Shown: piece by piece, positions 26,860 to 35,825 of the stretch
How positions within the stretch are numbered: position 1 is the first letter of the stretch
How the letters are laid out: each line of letters starts with the position of its first letter
NCBI RefSeq assembly: GCF_000380645.1
Contig: NZ_AQXZ01000018.1
Location: forward strand, 682,001 to 746,000
Direction of reading: 5' to 3'
Source of the DNA: Smaragdicoccus niigatensis DSM 44881 = NBRC 103563
Lineage (GTDB): Bacteria; Actinomycetota; Actinomycetes; Mycobacteriales; Mycobacteriaceae
Length of the DNA: 64,000 bases
Translations under genes and position numbers: made by a program
Notes under the pieces: generated by a model
Databases searched by the model: none
Told to the model about the DNA's origin: nothing
Seen by the model: the letters and a program-made list of their open reading frames with translations, nothing else

Positions 26860-28469
26860 TGTCCGATCCCATCTGGTTGATTGGTGCGAAAGCGCTCATC
26901 ATCTTCGGTTTCGCCCTCCTGACCCCGATGATCACCGTCCTCATCGAGCGCAAGGCCGTCGCGTGGATGCAGACGCGCGTCGGGCCGAACCGCGTCGGCC
27001 CGTGGGGCACCCTGCAGAGCATCGCCGACGGTCTGAAGCTGTTCCTCAAGGAAGGCATCATCCCGAAGGGCGTCGACAAGCCGGTTTACCTGCTGGCCCC
27101 GGTCATCGCGGTGACTGCGGCGGTGATGTCGTTCGCGGTCATCCCCTTCGGCGGTGAGGTCTCGATCCTCGGCCACCGCACCACCCTGCAACTTGCCGAA
27201 TTGCCCGTCGGCGTTCTGTACATCCTGGCTGCGACGTCGATCGGCGTGTATGGCATCGTGCTCGCGGGCTGGGCCTCGGGTTCGACGTATCCGCTGCTCG
27301 GCGGTCTCCGCTCGAGCGCCCAGGTGATTTCGTACGAAATCGCGATGGCGTTGTCGTTCGCTGCGGTATTCCTCACGGCCGGCACGATGTCGACGTCGGG
27401 AATCGTTGAGGCGCAGACGAACACGTGGTACGCGTTCCTGCTGTTGCCGTCGTTCCTCATCTACGCGACGTCAATGGTCGGTGAGACCAACCGCGCCCCG
27501 TTCGACCTGCCCGAGGCCGAAGGTGAGCTCGTCGGCGGCTTCCATACGGAGTATTCGTCGCTGAAGTTCGCGATGTTCTACCTCGCCGAATACGTCAACA
27601 TGGGCACCGTTTCGTGCCTGGCGACGACGCTCTTCCTCGGGGGCTGGCACGCTCCGTGGCCCTTCAGCCTGTGGGACCCGCTGACCCACGGATGGTTCGG
27701 ACCGCTGTGGTTCCTGGCCAAGATGAGCGTCTTCATGTTCATCTTCATCTGGCTCCGCGGCACGCTTCCCCGCCTCCGCTACGACCAGTTCATGCGCCTC
27801 GGCTGGCAAGTCCTCATTCCGATCTCGCTCGCCTGGGTCATGATCGTGGCGACCATCCGCATCGTCGTACCGGAATCGTTCCGCACGACTGGGCTGGTCA
27901 TCGCGAGCACCGTGGTCGGCCTGGCGATGCTGTCCCTCTTGCTGATCGGCCGGCCGGAGCGGAAGGGCCTGTTCGACCCGATCGCGGGATTCTGGATCAC
28001 CTTCCGGAACATGTTCCGCAAGCGAGTCACCGAGTTCTATCCCGAGGACAAGCGCCCGACCGCGCCCCGCTACCACGGCCGCCACCAGCTCAATCGGTAC
28101 GAAGACGGCCTCGAGAAGTGCATCGGCTGCGAGTTGTGTGCCTGGGCGTGCCCGGCCGACGCGATCTACGTCGAGGGCGCACAGAACACTGAAGAAGAGC
28201 GCTACTCACCCGGCGAACGTTATGGCCGGGTGTACCAGATCAATTACTTGCGGTGCATCGGTTGCGGATTGTGCGTCGAAGCGTGCCCGACACGGGCGCT
28301 CACGATGACCAACGAGTACGAAATGGCCGACGACAACCGCACCGGCCTCATCTACGAGAAGATCAACCTTCTGGCGCCGCTCGACCCCGGCATGCAGGCG
28401 CCGCCGCATGCGATGCAGCCCGGAAGCACGGATGAGGACTACTACTTCGGGCGGATCCATGGTCAGTGA
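26859..28469 (+). CDS. nuoHI: Fused NADH-quinone oxidoreductase subunits NuoH-NuoI
   Basis: One 536-aa frame joins two subunits that are normally separate. Residues 1-365 are NuoH, the membrane subunit at the quinone site ([40 protein letters not shown]). From about residue 370 ([17 protein letters not shown]) the sequence is NuoI, with two 4Fe-4S motifs: Cys421/424/427/431 and Cys466/469/472/476. No stop, and no plausible ribosome site, separates them. Both halves keep their conserved residues, so the fusion should be functional. The NuoI half lacks only the usual few starting residues. A missed frame-shifting sequencing error is possible but would have to remove both a stop and a start. Confidence 0.92.
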   Translation: MSDPIWLIGAKALIIFGFALLTPMITVLIERKAVAWMQTRVGPNRVGPWGTLQSIADGLKLFLKEGIIPKGVDKPVYLLAPVIAVTAAVMSFAVIPFGGEVSILGHRTTLQLAELPVGVLYILAATSIGVYGIVLAGWASGSTYPLLGGLRSSAQVISYEIAMALSFAAVFLTAGTMSTSGIVEAQTNTWYAFLLLPSFLIYATSMVGETNRAPFDLPEAEGELVGGFHTEYSSLKFAMFYLAEYVNMGTVSCLATTLFLGGWHAPWPFSLWDPLTHGWFGPLWFLAKMSVFMFIFIWLRGTLPRLRYDQFMRLGWQVLIPISLAWVMIVATIRIVVPESFRTTGLVIASTVVGLAMLSLLLIGRPERKGLFDPIAGFWITFRNMFRKRVTEFYPEDKRPTAPRYHGRHQLNRYEDGLEKCIGCELCAWACPADAIYVEGAQNTEEERYSPGERYGRVYQINYLRCIGCGLCVEACPTRALTMTNEYEMADDNRTGLIYEKINLLAPLDPGMQAPPHAMQPGSTDEDYYFGRIHGQ

Positions 28470-29130
28470 GATCCCGTTCTACATATTCGCCACGGTCGCG
28501 GTGATCGGCGCTCTCGGCACGGTCACCATGCGCAAGGCCGTGCACTCGGCGATCATGCTCGCGATGACGATGATCGTGCTCGCGATTCTGTACATCATGC
28601 AGGGCGCATTGTTCCTCGGCGTCGTGCAGATCGTCGTCTACACCGGCGCGGTCATGATGCTGTTCCTGTTCGTTCTCATGCTCGTCGGCGTCGACTCGTC
28701 GGACTCGTTGACCGAGACGATCCGGGGCCAGCGATTCGGGGCGATCGTCGCCGGTCTCGGGTTCGGCGTCATCGCGATCGGTGGACTCGGTGCGGCGGGC
28801 GTGAAGGCCGCTCCGCACCCGCGAGACAGCACCGTCGCCGACCTCGCCGACCTCATCTTCATCAAGTACCTGTGGGCGTTCGAACTCACCGGCGCTCTGC
28901 TCATCATCGCGACGATCGGTGCCATGGTTCTCGCCCATCGTGAGCGGTACACGCCGAGGCCGACGCAACGCGAGATGACCGAGGAACGTCTTCGCACCGG
29001 TGCACGCATCACACCGCGGCCGAACCCCGGTGTCTACGCCCGGCACAACGCCGTCAACCAAGCTGCTCGCCTGCCGGACGGTTCGCCCGCCGAGGAATCC
29101 GTCGCCACGTCGTTGCGGGACAAGCGATGA
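28459..29130 (+). CDS. nuoJ: NADH-quinone oxidoreductase subunit NuoJ
   Basis: A 223-aa membrane subunit of the proton-pumping arm, five hydrophobic segments. Family marks: [42 protein letters not shown] and [18 protein letters not shown]. The C-terminal 50 residues are a hydrophilic tail rich in Arg, typical of actinobacterial NuoJ. ATG at 28459 overlaps nuoHI by 11 bases. Confidence 0.95.
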   Translation: MVSEIPFYIFATVAVIGALGTVTMRKAVHSAIMLAMTMIVLAILYIMQGALFLGVVQIVVYTGAVMMLFLFVLMLVGVDSSDSLTETIRGQRFGAIVAGLGFGVIAIGGLGAAGVKAAPHPRDSTVADLADLIFIKYLWAFELTGALLIIATIGAMVLAHRERYTPRPTQREMTEERLRTGARITPRPNPGVYARHNAVNQAARLPDGSPAEESVATSLRDKR

Positions 29131-29417
29131 ACTACATCTACCTCTCGGCGGTACTCTTCACCATCGGCGCGACCGGAGTTCTGTTGCGGCGCAACGCGAT
29201 CGTCGTGTTCATGTGCATCGAACTCATGCTCAACGCGACGAACCTGGCGTTCGTGTCGTTCTCCCGACTGCACGCCAACTTCGACGGTCAGGTCTACGCG
29301 TTCTTCACGATGGTGGTCGCCGCAGCAGAGGTCGTGGTCGGGCTCGCGATCATCATGACGCTGTTCCGCAGCCGTCGATCAGCGTCGGTCGACGAAGCCA
29401 GTGAGCTGAGGCTGTAG
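29127..29417 (+). CDS. nuoK: NADH-quinone oxidoreductase subunit NuoK
   Basis: A 96-aa, three-helix membrane subunit of complex I. It keeps the conserved glutamates in [14 protein letters not shown] and [12 protein letters not shown] that form part of the proton path. ATGA overlap with nuoJ; nuoL follows immediately. Confidence 0.96.
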   Translation: MNYIYLSAVLFTIGATGVLLRRNAIVVFMCIELMLNATNLAFVSFSRLHANFDGQVYAFFTMVVAAAEVVVGLAIIMTLFRSRRSASVDEASELRL

Positions 29418-31244
29418 ATGACGCGCCTGCTGCTCACGCTCATTCCCGCGCTCCCTCTCGCCGGCGCGGTGATCCTGCTGCTCGGCGGTAAGCGGACTGA
29501 TCGACTCGGTCACGTGCTCGGGTGCGTGACCGTTTTCTTGTCATGCGCACTGAGCATCGTCGCGGTCTTCGTGGTGGGCTCGGAAAATGCGCACGCCCGG
29601 TTGTTCAGTTGGGTCCCCGTCGCCGACCTGGAGGTCGATTTCGGGCTGCAACTCGACCGTCTCACCGCATGCTTCATCCTGCTCATCACGTTCGTCGGCT
29701 TGCTGATCCACATTTATTCGGTCGGCTACATGGCCCACGACCCAGCGCGTCGAAAGTTCTTCGCCTACCTGAACCTGTTCGTCGCGGCGATGCTGCTGCT
29801 CGTTCTCGCCGACAATTTCCTCGGTCTGTACGTCGGCTGGGAGGGCGTCGGGCTCGCGTCGTACCTGCTCATCGGGTTCTGGCAGCACAAGCCCAGCGCG
29901 GCAACCGCGGCGAAAAAGGCCTTCGTCGTGAACCGCGTCGGTGACATCGGCCTGGCGATCGCGATGATGATCATGTTCGCCACCTTCGGGTCGTTGAGCT
30001 TCGCGGACGTCCTCAAGGCACCGGGTGAGCAGACCTGGCTGGGATTGATGCTTCTTCTCGCCGCCTGCGGCAAGTCTGCGCAGGTCCCGCTGCAGTCGTG
30101 GCTGGGCGACGCTATGGAAGGTCCGACACCCGTTTCGGCACTCATTCACGCCGCGACGATGGTGACCGCGGGCGTCTACCTCGTGACCAGGTCCGGCCCC
30201 ATTTTCAACGCCTCACCCATCGCACAGACCGCGGTTGCCGTCGTCGGAACGGTCACGCTGCTGTTCGGTGCGATCATCGGTTGCGCCAAGGACGACATCA
30301 AGAAGGCTCTCGCCGCGTCGACCATGAGCCAGATCGGCTACATGATGCTCGCCGCGGGACTCGGTCCCGTCGGGTATGCGTTCGCGATCCTGCATCTGCT
30401 CACGCACGGCTTCTTCAAAGCCGGACTGTTCCTCGGTGCAGGTTCGGTCATGCACGCGATGGACGACGAAGTGAACATGCGGCACTACGGCGGGCTCCGC
30501 AAAGTCCTGCCCGTCACATTCGCGACCTTCGGGCTCGGCTACCTCGCGATCATCGGCGTTCCACCGTTCGCCGGGTTCTTCTCGAAGGACAAGATCATTG
30601 AGATCGCGTTCGCCGAGAATCCGGTGTTCGGGTTCGCGGCCTTGCTCGGCGCGGGACTGACGGCGTTCTACATGACCCGCGTCATGATCATGACGTTCTT
30701 CGGCGAGAAGCGGTGGGATCCAGACGTCCACCCTCACGAGTCCCCCAAGGTCATGACCTTGCCCATGGCTATCCTCGCGATCGGATCGGTCGGCGCCGGT
30801 GCCCTCGTCTGGGTCCTGCCGGACTACCTCGCACCGGTCGTCGGGCACGCCGAGGCGGCCCATTCGATGCCGGTCTGGGTGACAACCGCCCTGACGCTCG
30901 CCTTCGTCGCCACCGGCATCCTGTTCGCGGTCCGGCAAGCCGCGAGCGTTCCGCGGAACGCTCCGCAAGGGTCGTTCGTGACGGTCGCCGCACGTCGTGA
31001 CCTCTACGGCGACGCAGTCAATGAAGCCGTGTTCATGCGACCCGGTCAGCACGTGACTCGCATTCTCGTCTTTCTCGACAATCGGGCCATCGACGGGATC
31101 GTCAATACGATCGGCGCGACGCTGGGCGGATTGTCTGCACGTATGCGCCGAGTCCAGACCGGATTCGTGCGCTCGTACGCCCTGCAGATGGTGACGGGCG
31201 CGTTGATTGTCGCGGCGGCGATGTTGTGGGTGGGTTCGAAATGA
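29418..31244 (+). CDS. nuoL: NADH-quinone oxidoreductase subunit NuoL
   Basis: A 608-aa antiporter-like subunit, the distal proton pump of complex I. Conserved features: [37 protein letters not shown] (key Glu in VGWEGVG), the lysine in [39 protein letters not shown] and the long C-terminal lateral helix. The 16-base palindrome GCGTTCCGCGGAACGC lies inside this gene at 30946-30961. Overlaps nuoM by ATGA. Confidence 0.96.
   Translation: MTRLLLTLIPALPLAGAVILLLGGKRTDRLGHVLGCVTVFLSCALSIVAVFVVGSENAHARLFSWVPVADLEVDFGLQLDRLTACFILLITFVGLLIHIYSVGYMAHDPARRKFFAYLNLFVAAMLLLVLADNFLGLYVGWEGVGLASYLLIGFWQHKPSAATAAKKAFVVNRVGDIGLAIAMMIMFATFGSLSFADVLKAPGEQTWLGLMLLLAACGKSAQVPLQSWLGDAMEGPTPVSALIHAATMVTAGVYLVTRSGPIFNASPIAQTAVAVVGTVTLLFGAIIGCAKDDIKKALAASTMSQIGYMMLAAGLGPVGYAFAILHLLTHGFFKAGLFLGAGSVMHAMDDEVNMRHYGGLRKVLPVTFATFGLGYLAIIGVPPFAGFFSKDKIIEIAFAENPVFGFAALLGAGLTAFYMTRVMIMTFFGEKRWDPDVHPHESPKVMTLPMAILAIGSVGAGALVWVLPDYLAPVVGHAEAAHSMPVWVTTALTLAFVATGILFAVRQAASVPRNAPQGSFVTVAARRDLYGDAVNEAVFMRPGQHVTRILVFLDNRAIDGIVNTIGATLGGLSARMRRVQTGFVRSYALQMVTGALIVAAAMLWVGSK
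30946..30961. repeat. Palindrome GCGTTCCGCGGAACGC, copy inside nuoL
   Basis: An exact copy of the 16-base palindrome that also brackets the DUF222-HNH gene (40199-40214 and 41659-41674). Here it encodes part of the NuoL C-terminal region (SVPRNA) and interrupts nothing. Confidence 0.6.
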
Positions 31245-32665
31245 ACTGGCTTCTCACCGCACTCTGGCTGCTTCCGCTGATCGGCGCGCTCGCGACCGTG
31301 CTTCACCGGTACGTCGCGCTGGCCGCCGCGCTCGGCACCCTGGTCATCGCCATTCTCGTTGCGTTCCAGTTCGATTCCGGCGGCGCGAAGTTCCAGCTGG
31401 TCACCGAACATTCGTGGATATCGGCGATCAATGCCCAATACATCGTCGGTATCGATGGAATCGCACTGACGCTCGTGCTGCTCACAGCGGCTCTGGTGCC
31501 AGTCCTGCTGCTGGCGACGTACAACGAGTGGGATTGCAAGATCTATCCGGCGCTCATCGTGCTCACCGAAGCGATGGTCATCCTCAGCTTCATCGCGCTC
31601 GACGTGCTGCTGTTCTACGTCCTGTTCGAAGCGATGCTGATCCCGCTCTATTTCCTCATCGGCGGACCCGGCGCCCAGCGGTCGTACGCCGCGATGAAAT
31701 TCCTGCTCTACAACCTGTTCGGCGGCCTCATCATGTTGGCGGCACTGGTTGGCGTCTACTCCCAGGCTGGCACGTTCGACGTTCGCGCGATCGACCTCGC
31801 CGGCACCAGTCCCGACCTGTTGCGGGCACTGTTCGCCGGCTTCATGTTTGCGTTCGCGGTCAAGGCACCCCTGTGGCCGGTCCACACGTGGCTGCCCGAT
31901 GCGGCGGTGGCCGCACCACCACCGGCCGCGGTCCTCATGATGGCAATCGTCGACAAGGTCGGCACCTTCGGCATGATCCGGTACTGCCTCACGCTTTTTG
32001 GCGACGCCGCGAACACGTTCGCGCCGCTCATCATGACGCTTGCGGTTATCAGCATCGTCTACGGCGCTCTCGTGGCGATCGGCCAAACCGACATCCTGCG
32101 GCTCATCGCGTACACCTCGATCTCGCACTTCGGGTTCATCGTGTTGGGCATCTTCGCGATGAGCCCCCAGTCGCAGGCCGGCGCGACGCTCTACATGGTC
32201 AACCACGGGGTCTCGACCGCCGCATTGTTCCTTGTCGCGGCGGTCCTGGTCCGCCGCACGGGGCGACGCACGATCCCCGACTTCGGCGGCGTCGCGAAAG
32301 TTGCACCGAAACTTGCTGGTGTCTTCCTGATCGCCGGCCTCGCGACGTTGGCACTCCCTGGCCTCGCGCCCTTCATCAGTGAGTTCCTCGTCCTGGTGGG
32401 CACGTACCGCACACATCCGCTGCCGGCGATCGCCGCCACCGCCGCGCTCGTCTTGTCGGCGATCTACATTCTCTGGCTCTACCAGCGGGTTTTCGGCGGA
32501 CCGCCGACCGGACCCGAGGTGAAGGATCTGCACCTGCGCGAGGTGGCCTTCCTCGCCCCGCTCATCGCCGCATTGGTCGTGCTCGGCGTCTACCCGAAGC
32601 CCGCCCTCGACGTCATCACGCCCGCAGTGCCGCAGCATTCGGCGGAAGCGAGCACGCCGCGATGA
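31241..32665 (+). CDS. nuoM: NADH-quinone oxidoreductase subunit NuoM
   Basis: A 474-aa antiporter-like membrane subunit. Conserved [15 protein letters not shown] (catalytic Glu), and [20 protein letters not shown] with the pumping Lys. ATG at 31241 overlaps the nuoL stop and is preferred to an in-frame start five codons upstream. About 14 hydrophobic helices. ATGA overlap with nuoN. Confidence 0.96.
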   Translation: MNWLLTALWLLPLIGALATVLHRYVALAAALGTLVIAILVAFQFDSGGAKFQLVTEHSWISAINAQYIVGIDGIALTLVLLTAALVPVLLLATYNEWDCKIYPALIVLTEAMVILSFIALDVLLFYVLFEAMLIPLYFLIGGPGAQRSYAAMKFLLYNLFGGLIMLAALVGVYSQAGTFDVRAIDLAGTSPDLLRALFAGFMFAFAVKAPLWPVHTWLPDAAVAAPPPAAVLMMAIVDKVGTFGMIRYCLTLFGDAANTFAPLIMTLAVISIVYGALVAIGQTDILRLIAYTSISHFGFIVLGIFAMSPQSQAGATLYMVNHGVSTAALFLVAAVLVRRTGRRTIPDFGGVAKVAPKLAGVFLIAGLATLALPGLAPFISEFLVLVGTYRTHPLPAIAATAALVLSAIYILWLYQRVFGGPPTGPEVKDLHLREVAFLAPLIAALVVLGVYPKPALDVITPAVPQHSAEASTPR

Positions 32666-34128
32666 GCATCGAATACCACCTGATTGCGCCGATCCTGCTT
32701 GTCTTCGGCTCAGCCGTCGTCGGCGTGCTCGTGGAGGCCTTCGCACCGCGCACCTGGCGTCGGCATGCCCAGATCGTCATCGCCGCATTCGGCCTGGTCA
32801 CCGCATTCGTCGCGGTCGCGCACCTGTGGCGGACGACGGCCACCGCCATGGCGGGAGCGGTCATCATCGACGGCGCGGCACTGTTCCTACAGGGCACGAT
32901 CCTCGTTCTCGCCCTGTTGGCGCTGCTTCTCATATCGGACAGTTCCGTATTCACCGCCCAGGCCGCCGCCGTTCCCGGCGGGACATCAGAGGCCGAGGCT
33001 GAGGCCGCCGGTGTCCAGCACACCGAGATCTATCCGCTGATGCTGTTCGCGACCGGTGGCATGCTTCTGTTCCCGGCCGCCGGCGACCTGTTGACGATGT
33101 TCATCGCGCTCGAGGTCTTCTCGCTGCCGCTGTACCTACTGTGCGGACTCGCGCGGTATCGCCGACTCCTCAGCCAAGAATCCGCACTCAAGTACTTCCT
33201 CATGGGCGCGTTCTCGTCCGCGTTCTTCCTGTTCGGTGTGGCGATGTTGTACGGCTATGCGGGCGGGGTGCGGCTGTACGACATCGCGAATGCGCACGGC
33301 CCGCGCGGACTGCTTCTCATCGGGATCGCGCTCGTCGCGGTCGGTTTGCTGTTCAAGGTCGGACTCGTCCCGTTCCACTCCTGGGTCCCGGACGTCTATC
33401 AAGGGGCACCAACGCCGGTGACGGCCTTCATGGCCTCGGCGACGAAGGTCGCCGCATTCGGTGCACTACTTCGGGTGTCGATGACCGCCTTCGACGACTG
33501 GAAGCCGATCCTCTACGGCGTGGCCGCCGCGACCATGATCATCGGCGTTCTGATGGCGGTCACCCAGACCGACGTGAAACGCATGCTCGCGTATTCGTCG
33601 ATCGCCCACGCCGGCTACATCCTGGTCGGTGTCGTGGCGTTCAGCCCGGCGGCGACGCTGTTCTACGCGGCCGTCTACGGACTCGCCACGGTTGCCGCCT
33701 TCACACTCACGGGAATGGTCCACGATCGCGATGGCGAAACCGGCCAACTCCGCGAGTGGGCGGGGCTCGGCCGCCGTCACCCGCTCTTCGCGGGCGTCTT
33801 CACGATCGTCATGCTCGCCCTTGCCGGCTTGCCCTTGACAAGTGGCTTCATCGGAAAGCTGGGGGTGTTCGTCGCCGCGTTCAACGCGGGCGAATGGCCG
33901 CTCGTGGTGGTCGGCGTCATCAGCAGCGCGATCGCCGCATTCTTCTATTTGCGGGTCGTCGTGATGATGTTCTTCACGCCGCAATCCGATGATTCGGTGA
34001 CGGTATTTGAGGGGCATCGACCTAGCATTGCTGCGGCGGCAATTGCAATAGCCGCAACAATTCTTCTCGGAGTCGTTCCCCAACCGCTATTCCAACTCGC
34101 CGAGAATGCTTTCTTGTCCATTTTGTAA
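32662..34128 (+). CDS. nuoN: NADH-quinone oxidoreductase subunit NuoN
   Basis: A 488-aa third antiporter-like subunit, adjoining NuoJ/K/A in the membrane arm. Marks: FIALEVFSLPLYLLCGLARY, LLFKVGLVPFHSWVPDVYQGAPTPVTAFM and MLAYSSIAHAGYILVG. The last 35 codons are noticeably richer in A and T at third positions than the rest of the gene. Last subunit gene of the cluster; a 43-codon gene follows after 155 bases. Confidence 0.96.
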   Translation: MSIEYHLIAPILLVFGSAVVGVLVEAFAPRTWRRHAQIVIAAFGLVTAFVAVAHLWRTTATAMAGAVIIDGAALFLQGTILVLALLALLLISDSSVFTAQAAAVPGGTSEAEAEAAGVQHTEIYPLMLFATGGMLLFPAAGDLLTMFIALEVFSLPLYLLCGLARYRRLLSQESALKYFLMGAFSSAFFLFGVAMLYGYAGGVRLYDIANAHGPRGLLLIGIALVAVGLLFKVGLVPFHSWVPDVYQGAPTPVTAFMASATKVAAFGALLRVSMTAFDDWKPILYGVAAATMIIGVLMAVTQTDVKRMLAYSSIAHAGYILVGVVAFSPAATLFYAAVYGLATVAAFTLTGMVHDRDGETGQLREWAGLGRRHPLFAGVFTIVMLALAGLPLTSGFIGKLGVFVAAFNAGEWPLVVVGVISSAIAAFFYLRVVVMMFFTPQSDDSVTVFEGHRPSIAAAAIAIAATILLGVVPQPLFQLAENAFLSIL

Positions 34129-34236
34129 GCAAACAGCGGTTTACCATGTATAACTGCGCCCTCTACTGTTACCAGCAGTCACAAGCCGACAGTGGTAGTG
34201 ACCGGCGACCGATGCACGAAACTAATTCGTGCTCTT

Positions 34237-34242
34237 GATAAT
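34237..34242 (+). promoter_or_regulatory. Candidate -10 element for the 43-codon gene
   Basis: GATAAT stands 41 bases before the ATG at 34284 in an AT-rich patch after nuoN. No clear -35 is visible, as is usual for mycobacterial promoters. It would give a leader of about 35 bases carrying the ribosome site GAGGGG. Confidence 0.4.
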
Positions 34243-34283
34243 TCGATCGGTGGAGACTGATCGACGGCTGGTGAGGGGTTGTA

Positions 34284-34415
34284 ATGCCTTTTCCTATGTG
34301 GATGGCGATGATGGAGACCTGGACGCACTTCCTGGGTGGCGGTATTGGAGCCCTCAATGCAGGAACCGGAGCCCTTTTCTCGGGCCTCGGGGACTTCATT
34401 GCAGCGTTCAATTAA
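34284..34415 (+). CDS. 43-aa hydrophobic peptide, possible small pore-type peptide
   Basis: A 43-codon gene with a good ribosome site (GTGAGGGG ending 6-8 bases before ATG) and a strong terminator 18 bases after its TAA. The peptide starts with a Met/Trp-rich stretch (MPFPMWMAMMETWTHF), continues with Gly/Ala (GGGIGALNAGTGALFSGLG) and ends DFIAAFN. It has no signal peptide, no Cys and one His. Size, lack of signal sequence and amphipathic Gly/Ala/Phe pattern recall the tiny channel-forming PorA/PorH peptides of corynebacterial outer membranes; there is no clear sequence identity, so this is a guess. It could instead be a complex I-associated micropeptide. Confidence 0.65.
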   Translation: MPFPMWMAMMETWTHFLGGGIGALNAGTGALFSGLGDFIAAFN

Positions 34416-34432
34416 CTGAACCAATAATTGGA

Positions 34433-34462
34433 ACGGGCCGGAACGAATACGTTCCGGCCCGT
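34433..34462 (+). terminator. Strong hairpin terminator after the 43-codon gene
   Basis: ACGGGCCGGAACG (34433-34445) pairs perfectly with CGTTCCGGCCCGT (34450-34462) around an AATA loop: 13 GC-rich base pairs followed by CCTAATTCC. It separates the nuo/peptide region from the convergent marR-like gene. Confidence 0.8.
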
Positions 34463-34485
34463 CCTAATTCCAGCACAAAAGTATT

Positions 34486-34947
34486 TCAGCACGGCTCCGG
34501 TTCGGCGTCGGTAATCGCGACGACCTTCGCGCACAGGCTCCGCAGATTGACGGCTTCACTTTCGGAGATCCGGTCGACGAACAATCGCCGAACCAAGTCC
34601 ACATGATTCGGTGCCGCCTTCTCCAACAGCCGACGCCCTTCCGGCGACAGCGTCACCACGATGCCCCGCGCATCTTCCGGCGCCGGTTCTCTGGTGACCA
34701 GACCGCGAGCGTCCATTCGCGACAACTGCTTCGACAACCGGGTCTTGTCCCAGCACACGGAACGGCCCAGATCCCGGGCGCGAAGCTTGTCGTCGGGTGC
34801 CGCAGACAACGCGACCATCAGCTCGTAATCCGCCGCTGACAACCCATCCTTGGCGAAACCACTCGCCAGTTGCGCATCAATGCGCTGCCGAAGCCGGATG
34901 TACGCCATCCAGGTTTCGAACTCCTCTTCACTCAGCCAGCGGACCAT
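34486..34947 (-). CDS. MarR family transcriptional regulator
   Basis: A 153-aa winged-helix regulator. The DNA-binding part is at about 40-105 (LRARDLGRSVCWDKTRLSKQLSRMDARGLVTREP), with the wing EDARGIVVTLSPEGRRLL. One cysteine in the recognition region (Cys64) could make it redox-sensitive. It diverges from the thioredoxin-like gene at 35010, its most likely target. Confidence 0.88.
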   Translation of the reverse strand: MVRWLSEEEFETWMAYIRLRQRIDAQLASGFAKDGLSAADYELMVALSAAPDDKLRARDLGRSVCWDKTRLSKQLSRMDARGLVTREPAPEDARGIVVTLSPEGRRLLEKAAPNHVDLVRRLFVDRISESEAVNLRSLCAKVVAITDAEPEPC

Positions 34948-34997
34948 GCGTCAAGGATAGGGCGTGGCGTGATTGCCGCAGCGTAACGCCCCAAACA

Positions 34998-35003
34998 TAT
35001 ATT
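34998..35003 (+). promoter_or_regulatory. -10 element of a leaderless gene
   Basis: TATATT lies six bases before the ATG at 35010, so transcription should begin at the start codon itself. The 62-base divergent gap is the expected place for MarR binding, but I see no clear dyad. Confidence 0.5.
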
Positions 35004-35009
35004 GAACGC

Positions 35010-35594
35010 ATGGCAGTCACCTCCACGATGCTCCCGCTCGGCACCACTGCACCGGGATTCGCACTCCCCGACCCGACCGGACACACCTGGTCACTGACGG
35101 ACATTCAAGGCGAGAACGGAACGCTCGTCGCGTTCGTGTGCAATCACTGCCCCTACGTCAAGCACATCGGCAACGACTTCGGGCGTCTCGCCTCCGAGTG
35201 GCATTCCGCTGGAATCGGCGTCGTCGCGATCAACAGCAACAACGCCGATGCTTACCCGGACGACGCGCCGATCAACATGCCGGCCGCGGCGGCCGAGTGG
35301 GGCTGGCGCTTCCCGTATCTGATCGACGAGGACCAGAGCGCCGCAATCGCTTATCAGGCCGCGTGCACGCCCGAGTTCTACCTCTTCGACCGCGATTTGG
35401 AACTTGTCTACCGCGGCCGCTTCGACGAATCGACGCCGCGGAACGGCCTCACGGCGACGGGCGACGAGCTCACCGCAGCCGTCACAGCACTCCTCTCGGG
35501 TGAGCCGATCAGCGGTGAGCAGCACCCGAGCATCGGGTGCAACATCAAGTGGAAGCCAGGCAACGCACCTGGCTGGTTCAGCCTGCTGAAGTAA
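35010..35594 (+). CDS. Thioredoxin-like/peroxiredoxin-like protein
   Basis: A 194-aa cytosolic protein of the AhpC/TSA-related thioredoxin family. Residues 7-25 give the typical LGTTAPGFALPDPTGHTWSL, and the active site reads VCNHCPYVKH (CxxC near residue 43-46). Cys-Thr-Pro at AACTPEFYLFD is the cis-Pro loop. The last 25 residues (SIGCNIKWKPGN) are typical of this subgroup. Probably reduces peroxides or disulfides. It appears leaderless and is divergent from a MarR-type gene. Confidence 0.85.
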   Translation: MAVTSTMLPLGTTAPGFALPDPTGHTWSLTDIQGENGTLVAFVCNHCPYVKHIGNDFGRLASEWHSAGIGVVAINSNNADAYPDDAPINMPAAAAEWGWRFPYLIDEDQSAAIAYQAACTPEFYLFDRDLELVYRGRFDESTPRNGLTATGDELTAAVTALLSGEPISGEQHPSIGCNIKWKPGNAPGWFSLLK

Positions 35595-35600
35595 CGCGGA

Positions 35601-35825
35601 CTAGCAGCAGCCACCGCCGCCGCAACAACCTCCGCCGGCGGACGGTGGCGCCTGCACCGGCAGCGACGACGCAGCAGAACCGCCTCCCACCGCGAACATC
35701 GAGATCAGCTTGACCGTGTTCGAGTGGCCCTCCGGGCAGATCGCCGGCTCGCTGGCCTGCGCCATCGGGCGATCGACCTCGAACTGCGTTCCGCATGAGC
35801 GGCAGCGGTAGTCGTATCTAGGCAT
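35601..35825 (-). CDS. FmdB-type zinc ribbon protein
   Basis: A 74-aa protein with the FmdB zinc ribbon: MPRYDYRCRSCGTQFEVDRPM, then AICPEGHSNTVKLIS, in which His may replace the fourth Cys. The tail is Gly/Cys-rich (GGGCCGGGGCC), common in actinobacterial members. Zinc binding is expected; function unknown. ATG at 35825 overlaps the 358-aa gene by 8 bases. Last gene of the six-gene operon. Confidence 0.82.
   Translation of the reverse strand: MPRYDYRCRSCGTQFEVDRPMAQASEPAICPEGHSNTVKLISMFAVGGGSAASSLPVQAPPSAGGGCCGGGGCC

Noticed and set aside
31046-32746. A 566-codon open frame on the minus strand, antisense to nuoM
   Set aside because: Low-complexity Arg/Asp/Gln-rich product; nuoM on the plus strand is clearly real.
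34146-34238. A 30-codon frame with four cysteines between nuoN and the 43-codon gene
   Set aside because: No ribosome site, atypical codons, and the likely -10 for the next gene overlaps its end.
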